Below, one piece after another: positions 25,184 through 34,100 of a DNA stretch of 64,000 bases. The notes beneath the pieces were generated by a model. That model saw only the letters and a list, made by a program, of their open reading frames with translations, was not told the DNA's origin and made no database searches. Source of the DNA: Clostridiales bacterium NK3B98 (lineage in GTDB: Bacteria; Bacillota; Clostridia; Oscillospirales; Oscillospiraceae); assembly GCA_000421005.1 (NCBI GenBank), contig ATWA01000008.1, positions 18,935-82,934 of the forward strand, in the 5' to 3' direction. Positions within the stretch are counted from its first letter, which is position 1. Every line of letters begins with the position of its first letter. A program made the position numbers and the translations under genes.

Positions 25184-28100
25184 TTATGGGGTTGGGTCAT
25201 TCCATTCATTGTAGCCTTGCTTGGCATCATCACGGCTTGGATAGCCTCCGGACATATACACGCCGTTCCTGCTTTCGGGTACGGTGTCGTCGCCGACTAC
25301 CATGAAGAACCACTTGGCTGTGTAACTGCGCGTCTCTGTTGTACCGTCAGATTTCATTATGGTAATGCTGTCCGGTGCCTTGGTTTCTTCCAGATAGTAC
25401 ACACCGTATGGCAACGTACCGACCCAGAAGACGCCGCTGGCAAGAGACTCTTTGTCCTTCAGCTCATCTGTATTAGTGGTATCGTTCCTGTCCTTCCAGA
25501 TGTAAGGACTACTGCCAGAACCCTTATAGACATTGAATTTTGCGCCTTTCAGTGATGTGTAATCACTGCCGTCCACCTTCCTCAGAATCACCTTCCGGTA
25601 GCCGGCGTTGCCCGTCCAGTAGATGATATTCCCCTTCTCCACTTCGCCCTCAATGGTGCCGAACAGGTAGGTGTCTGTACCGTTTTCGGTGGTTTCATCA
25701 TCCTGTGCGTTGCGGAATGCCTTCAGGTGCGCTGCGTCAAACGTTCCGGCCTCGAGGTTTCCAGTGGCTGGTTTTTCTGCAAACTTAACACCAGTATCCA
25801 GCTTCGCAAAAGGCATCAACTGCTTGTAGCGGTACTGATTTGCTGCCCAGACCCAGATGGTGCCGTCGCCGGAGGTGATATCGTCCGTGATGACCAGACT
25901 TGCGGGAGTGTACTTGGTGATATCTGCTGTGCTTTCTGTTCCCACTTCCGCAAGGTAGATGTCCTGACGGGTCTTGGAGTAATTCTTGCCGCCGTTTTTC
26001 TTATTGGAGAGCGGTGTGGTCAGGAAGTTGCCCCTTGTACCTTGGATTTCATCCTTGTCGGTTCCGTTGCCGCCCTTGAGGTCGCTGCCGCCGAAGTTGG
26101 GGTTTCCGGAGAGCTTCAGAACGCCGCCCTGCTCCACATAGATACCCGCGCCTGCTTCCGTGGCAGTATTGCCGTTGATGGTTCCGGTGCTCATGGTCAT
26201 GGTTGCGCCTTTGGTCACATACACAGCGCCGCCTTTGTCTGCTCTGCTGTTTTGCAGCACAGCATCCGTTTCCATGGACAGCGTTCCCTTTGCCACATTC
26301 ACGATACCGCCGTTGCGAGTGCTTTCATCATCCGTTGCCACATTGCCGCCGTCCAGCACCAGGTTGGCGATGGTCAGGGTGTTGCCACTGTTACTGTTGT
26401 GGGTGAACATACTGTCGCCGGTGTAGCCCCGGGTGATGGTGGCTGTATCCTTATCCGTTGCGGAGCCGGGGTTGAAGATCAGCACATAAGGCTGACCGCC
26501 GACGGTTGCAGTGCTTGTGCTCGCCTCGGTTCCCGCCGTGGTGAAGGTCACGTCACGGGACGCAGTATTGGCAACAGAGGTGTTGTCCGTGCTGCCGGTA
26601 TCGGTGCCGGGCTGGGTGTAGTTCTTCAGCAGACAGACCTTTACAGGCTCCTCGACTTCCACATATTTGACAGCTCCTGCGATGTACAGCGTTCCCGCCG
26701 CCGCCGCGAAGCCCTCCTTCAGTGTGTTGAAGATGGCGGGGTGATACTGGTCGCTGTCATCCTTGTAGAACAGCAGCTCGCCGGAATCGTCTGTCAGCTT
26801 CAGCAGGTAGCTCTGCCAGCGGATGCGATTGGTACCGCTGGCCTCACCGTACAGCCCGTTGCGGTCGTTGGTGAAGGCGTTGAAGTTGGCTGTGCTCGTG
26901 CCGTGAGTGCCGAAGTCCTGCTCGTACTGACCGTGGGTGGTATAGGGCGCAGCATTGTTGCCCGTCACAAACACGCCGATGTGCGCATCCGCGCCGAGAC
27001 CGATATCGGTGGTGTTGATCGTGGTATCGTTGTTCTGATCCAGCACCACGTTGGCCTGAACCTGCTGGTCGCTCTTGGTACTCAGGTTGTCATAGACCAC
27101 CACATCGCCCTCGAAGGACACGCTTCCGGAGTTCACGTTGATTGCACCGCCGTTGGCATCGGAGGCGGAGCAGTTCTTGATCTCGCTCTTGCCGGTGCCA
27201 GTCTGCTTGATGGTGAGGTTGCCCTTGCTGTAGATTGCTCCGCCCAATTCAGCGTTTGCATCGGTTGTGGTACGGTCTTTCTTTCCATCGATGCTTACAT
27301 TCGTCAGTGTCGCAGTAGTACCTGTTGAGTTGAACTGAATCGCACCGCCGTACTTCTTCACCGTGCAGTCGCTGAAGGTGGTGTCGGATATGGCTATTGT
27401 GCTTGCCACTGTAGCATTATCCGCATTGGTGTAAACCGCGCCGCCGCCCCCGTAAGTAGCGTCAGTCGAATCCGAATAGCAGCCGCTGAAGCTGCAGTTG
27501 CTGATGGTCGTAGCCGTAGAATCGGCAAAAACCGCACCGCCGCCTTTGATCTTCGTGTGGCAGTTTGCAAAGTCGGCATTATTGATCTCGACGGTGCCGC
27601 CGTTTGTCTCCCAATGAACAGCGCCGCCGAACCGTCGCGCCGAGCAGTTGGTGAAGGACGATCTTCTGGTGCCGCTCTTGTCAATTGTCAGCTTAGTCGC
27701 TTTGTCTTGCACATACACAGCGCCGCCGTTGCCTTTTGCCACATAGTCCGCGGTTGATTCGTTTACGCAATGGTCAAACACGCAGCCCAGGATTCTCAGC
27801 TCATTGCTGCCGTTGTAGGCCACGCCGCCTCCCCGGGTGTCCAGATTGTCTGCAGCACCAACCTTACTGTAGTAGAAGTTGCATTCGGTAAGGGTTGCTG
27901 CTCCGCTGTCGATGAATATGCTTCCGCCTTTCAATTTCGCATAGCAGCCGGAATCAGCCGTATTGGCCTTGCCAAACGTCACTTTGGTCAACGTCGCTGC
28001 GCCGGCGGAATAGATGCCGCCGCCGTCGGTGCCTGCAGAGCAGCCGGTGAAGCTGCCGTTCGTTACGGAAACGGTGCTTTTTCCGTAGATGCCGCCGCCG

Positions 28101-31100
28101 TTGGCACCAACGCAGTTGGTGAAGGATGACGCTCCGTCTCCGCTGATCGATACTGCACCATCTGCATAGATTGCGCCGCCATTTGAAGAGGTTGAGCAAT
28201 CCTTAAAGCTTATGCTGCCGGATGTATTCGTGATGGTGACGTTACTTGTGCTTTTGTATGCACCAATAGCTCCGCCCACACCGGACGTCGCGTCGCAGTC
28301 GTCGAACAGCATTGTTCCTGTGTTTGTGATTGAAATATTGGCTCCGTTATATTCTGTGAACAAGGCGCCGCCGTATTTCGCTTTACAATTCACGAAATTC
28401 AGCGTTCCATTGTTTGTAACTGTGAGTGGTTTAAGATACGATTTAATAGCGCCGCCGTTGCCCGCAGTGCAATTGAGGAACTCGATCGTTTTTCCTGCGG
28501 CACTGTCGATCGTGATAGTAGCCCCGTCGGCAGCATTCGGAGAATAAGCAGCTCCTCCCCAATTAGATCCTGTACCGACATTGGAATTGCGCATCGTGGT
28601 GCCGCCTTTGATCGTAACGGCGCCTTTCGTCCCGAGTACGATACCGCCGGGGGTGTTTGCGGTAATTCCAGCAACGTTATAAGATCCATTCGCATTCTTT
28701 GTATATACGGCTCCGCCATCGAAAATGATGTCTTCCGTGGAAAGCGCCGCGCTTGCATGGCTGACCGTAAAGAGCGATGCGTTATTATCGCTGCTATCGC
28801 CCCGCTTCAGGATGGCACGGTTTCCATCATCGTCCAGCCTCCCCTGCTCCGCCGTAAACGTCGGGGTGAAGTTATACGTGCCTCCGGAGGTAGCTGCGGT
28901 AGTGATGATGATGTTGTCGCCTGACTGGTTCAGTTCCACCTTGTCATCAAACGGGATGGTGTAGTCCACCAGCATCTGGATCTTGACGGGGTTATTGGCA
29001 TCCATGGTGACATTGTCAGGATTCCGTGCCCAAGCCACTGCCTTGTTGAGGGTGCGGAAGGGATGCTCAACCACGTCGTCGCTGTCCTCGAAGGTCTCCA
29101 CGATTTTGCAGATATAGGGCTTTGTGGCGTTCTGAACCTCGATGAAGATGCCGCCGTCGTTGAGCTTGAAGCTGGCGTATTCCTCATCCGCCTTGGTGTT
29201 CTGCTCAAACTTGTTTTCCGTCGGTTTTGTCAGATCCACATAGGTGGTGTAGTATGTTTTGCCACTATCGGATTCCGTCAGGACATACTTTGCCGTGGCA
29301 TCCGCACCCGCACTGCGCAGGATGGGAATATCGTTAAAGATGGCCTCCCCCGCCGTCCACGCATTGGGCGCGCCTTTGTTGCTGACTATGACGGTCTTTA
29401 CCCTGTCATTTGTGCCGTAAATCGGTTTGTCGTCGTCGCGCTTGAGGGTGAAGGTCAAGCTGGCGGGATAGCTAAAGCCGTCCTCGACTTCAATCCATGC
29501 CTTGCTGATACGAATATCGAAGCGGTGGATGGATGCGTTGATGGTGAACACGAGCTTGCCGTCCTGCTCCTGCGAAGTCACTTCAAGGGCGTACTCCGGC
29601 AGCGCTTCCTCCATGTTCTTGCGGTTCAGCGTGCAATCCGTCTTGCCCTCTCTGACGCTGTAGGTGGGAATATGTGCATTATGGTCATTGACCTGGCGGG
29701 CGTATTCCAGCTCAAAGGCTGCGTCTGTCTTTTCTTCCGTTGTACCGCCATTGACCGTTTTGCTGTAGTCTCCCTGATGGAACTCCGTCGGTTCGTCACT
29801 GTTTGCCGAGTTGTAGCTGATGCCGTAGCTCAGCGTCTTGCCGGACTCTTGCAGGGGGTCCTCGGTGCTCTCCAGCGCAGGGTCCCAGACCATCTGCACA
29901 CGGATGGGCAGCTCCTTACGGTCGTTGACAAAATTGATTACCCGGTCGCTGTCGATTTTCAGATTATACCGAATATCGCCGTTCTCGCCCTGATTTGTCT
30001 CACTCCATATGGTGGTATAGGCATCCTGCTCGCCGTCCAGCTCGTAGCCGCTGGTTTCGTCGTTCAGGTAGTAGCGCTGGGTGATGGAATACTCGCCCTC
30101 AGGCAGGTAGATGGTATGCACGCCGGTTGCGACTCCGCCCTCGCTGACATTCACTGCAACAGGGGTGGTCTCCCGCACGATGGTATCACCCTGGCGGATG
30201 ATATAGCTCACCTTCTTGATGGCTTTCGTGCTTTCGATGTCTCTGGAGCGGTCAGAGAACACGGAGCGAAGCTGGACCTCCTTGTAGGGGGTGAAGGTGT
30301 TGGTGACGGTGAAGGTGGGGGTTTTAATGACTTCCGGCGGTGTCGTCGTCCCACCAGTTCCACTTCCTCCTTCATCCGGGAGGTCACCGTGCCAAGTGTA
30401 CCTTCTGAGATTGATGCCCTGGTAACTAAAAAGCGCTTGCGGTGTACCAGTCATCAGATCAAACACACTGAACGTGTCCTTAAGCTGTTCTGTGTTATAA
30501 GTAACAGAATAAACAAAAGAAGGGAAATAATTCTTTACCTTTAGTGTAACCGAAATAAACTTATTCGTGTCGGTAGGCTCCAGCGTAATATTTTGGTACT
30601 TTCTATCCGGACCTATGGGTTGCGGGCCATTAAAACGCACAGCATTTACATTTAGGTTATTAAAGCCCATCCAAGTGTCAGTATTTCTTTCGAGGACTAA
30701 CTTCTCCCGTACAATCTTTCCTTCTGGACCCAGATACTGGTACTCCAGCGTGATGTCCAACACGTCAAGATTTGTATCCAAGGTCTGCATTCTCAAAAAC
30801 CTTGGCGACTTCCAGCCGCCCTCCGGTTCAGGATCAGGTTCGTCCCCATAGCCCGTCTCCGGTGTTTCCGTTTTCCACTCAAACTCAGTAGAATCCGAGG
30901 GGTCATTCCACTCGCCCCTTTTTTCCCCATCATCGTCCTTTTGAACCGCCAAAGTACCTTCCACGAAGCTGGCATTTTCATACTGATACGCCTGCACCGT
31001 TTCTTCCTCGGTGTAGTCCGGTTTCACAATACGGCTATAGGTGTTCAGTACATCGTATTTCGGCACGTAGACAGTCCCTTCCCACCGGGTCTTGGTGCTG

Positions 31101-34100
31101 TCCGTCTCGGTCAGTGCGCCGGTTGTCTTTCCGGTACTCCATGCGGCGTTTTCGCTCTCGAAAATGGGCACAGTTTTGGTACCGCCCTTCTCCGTGGTTC
31201 CATTCAGGGAGAACTCCATGCGGTATTTCCCATAGTCCGGGTCTTTAGGATCGGTCACCTTCTGGGCTTCAATGGCCGCCTGCAGCTTTGCGGGGTCGGG
31301 GTCGGTGGATTCCCAGTTTTTGATAATCTTCACAGCCTCCAGCTTGTTCGGCTTCCATTCGTTGGAAATGCCCAGCACCGGCTGCTTGCCGATCTGGATG
31401 TTATTGTGGTTGAACGACGTGTCGGTCAGTGGCGCCGGGTTGGAGCCGGAAATCGTATACTCCTGCCGCACGAGGGACTGAGAGGTGTTGGAAGACGTGA
31501 TTCTGTGCCAACGCTCTCCACTGACCATCACCTCTAATTCCGGGCGGTCGCCAAGTTGATCATATTTCGTCCAATTCCAATACAGTTTATTCTTCGTATC
31601 GCTGGGCTTATTGCTATAGACAATAATCTTCTTTGACGAGTCTACGTTTGAGGTCATCGTAATCTTATTATACGTGATGCCATTCAGCGCCCTGAACCAC
31701 GTTCTCGTATTGCTATCACGTCTCACCGACGTATAATTATCCGCCCAGTCGCTCGGCAAAGCAATCCCGCGGAATGTATAGGCGTCATGCGCAGCGGGGG
31801 CAGCTATATCATTATCCTCTATAAAATAGTGACCTACATCCGGCTTAAATTTCAGTGTATAATTCTTGGTAACGCCGCCGTCCACTTTTGAAAATTCAAC
31901 CGTGACCTCGCCAATCTTGGTAAAGAAATTCCTAACTCTCGTTATGTCATCAAGTTTTTTGTGATTGTTGAATGCAAAATACGTATTCAAATCTGCTTGC
32001 GAAAGCTCGGTATCCTTGTACTCAAAATGACCCATCGCAATATGGAACTGGAAGTTTGCGGCCACGTTCACATTGTCAATGGTTCCGCTGCCGTTGGCCG
32101 CAGTCTGCGCAGTCACGGTTGTTTGGCCAGTACCGTTGTCGTAGGCAATCAGGCTGAACGGATCGACTGCGTTATCCACGTGGTTATAGGTATTGCCGGG
32201 GTTGGCGTTGTTGGTGTAGGTGGGCGAATAGTAGCCGTCCTCATAGGCCATTTCGTGCTCGCGGATGACATAGGAATATTGCTGGTTGTGGGTAATCACG
32301 CCATCCTTTGCGCCGTCCAACTCGTCATATTCTTCGAGTTTTTCCGTCGGTACCTTGTTCTCATCGGCATAGTGATAGTTGTAACCATTCAGACCGCTGA
32401 TGACATCGTAATTGAAGTATTGATACTCGGTTCCGTTTTCGTCCTCTTTGTCGGGCACATAGACAGTCATGGTCCAGGTCAGCTCGCTCTGGTTGCCGGT
32501 GATATACTTCACCTGCTGGGAGCTGGTGTCCATCTGCTTATAGGCGGTCAGCGGGCGCTCCTCATAGGGCATGCCCTGGGGCACGCCGTAGATGGTAAAG
32601 GGCACGGGATAGTGGGTGCGTCCGTCGTCCTGCCACACCTTCTGCACCGTCACGGGAATGAGCGTGGCGGGCACGACAATCTGGTTCCACAGCACCACGC
32701 GGGGCGGGTTGGGGTTGACTGCGTCCGCAATGGTCGCCCGGGGGGTCTGGCTTGCGCCGCTCTGGGGGGCCACGGTGATGATGCCGGCATTCGACACGGT
32801 GATGATCCAGTCCTTGTCGGGGGCAACCAGCTTTTCGTCGTGGTCATCGCTGTCGTTGTATTCGGTAACGCTGTCGCCGACCTCATGGAGCACAAAGCTC
32901 TCGCGCAGGCCGAAAATCACCTTATCGCTTGCGTCCTTGTAGGGCACAACAAAGCTGCCGTTCCCGTCAGTGGTGAACAGGCCGTCCGGTGCTTGTGTTG
33001 TTTTGATGGTATCGTTTTCGCCTACACGGGTCAGGGTAAATTGCACGCCCTGGGTGAGTTTGCTGGGCACGCCTTCCGAGTTGGCGTCAATCTGCGCCTT
33101 TTTGTCCAATCTGCCCAGCAGGAAGGTGATGTCGCCGCCCTTGTGCAGATTGTCCGGGTCGTCCGCTTTGGGCGTGATAGAGTTGACTTCCTTGCCGTTC
33201 ACAGTCACCTTTGCCTTGTCGTTGGTGGGCATGGCACCGGAATAGATGGTGTTCTTATCCAGCTGGGCGGTGAAGGTCTCGGTATGAACCGTTCCGCTGG
33301 GAAGCAGCGGGTTCTGGTTGCCCAGCTGCCAAGTCACCTTTCCGCTTTCCGGCGACACGGTTCCGGGGTTCTGCGCAGCTGCGCCGGTGGCGTCCGTCTG
33401 CGTAGCCGTGACATTCGAAATGGCATCGGGCATGGTGTCGGTGACGGCAATATTGCCCTTCATGTAGTAGCCGATGGCATCCAGCACGATGTTCTTAAAA
33501 ATGCCCATAAACAGCGCCGGATCGTCCGCCTCGTATGCGCCGGAATTGGTCCAGCCCTTGGAGAACTCCGTGTGACCGTTGTTGAACACCACGAAGGAAT
33601 AGGTCTTGAAGGAGGCCAGACGCAGCCGGTTGCGCTGAGACTGGGTGGAGCCGGCATGGCTGACAAAGTCAGACATATAGATGACGATGGGGGTGCGGTG
33701 GTTGCGCATGGACAGGGCAGCCGCATCCGCCAGTGCGTCGCAGGCGTAGCCGTGGTTGGTACCCTCGGCCGCGTGGGCATAGACCGCAGGGCTTTGGAAC
33801 CATGTGTCGATCTCCTCGGCGTTGGAGAGGAAGTCGGAATCCTTCACCGGGGTAATTTTGCTGCTGCCCCAGGGAACAAACGCTACCTTATTGTCATAGC
33901 CCTTGTGCTCTCCGTCGTCGGGGTTGTAGATATATTCGCCGTTTTGAGAAACCAGCTCATAGGCGGTGCGCTGGAGCATGGCCATCATCCAGATGACACG
34001 GGGCGCACGGATGTTGTACACCGTGGCATCGTGGGTACACATGGTGCCGGACTGGTCAATGCCGAAGATGAAGTCCAGCGGCTGGCTCTGCTTCATGGGC

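Noticed and set aside
27100..29100. CRISPR-like or tandem DNA repeat
   Set aside because: The repetition is at the protein level and degenerate in DNA; there are no regular spacers.
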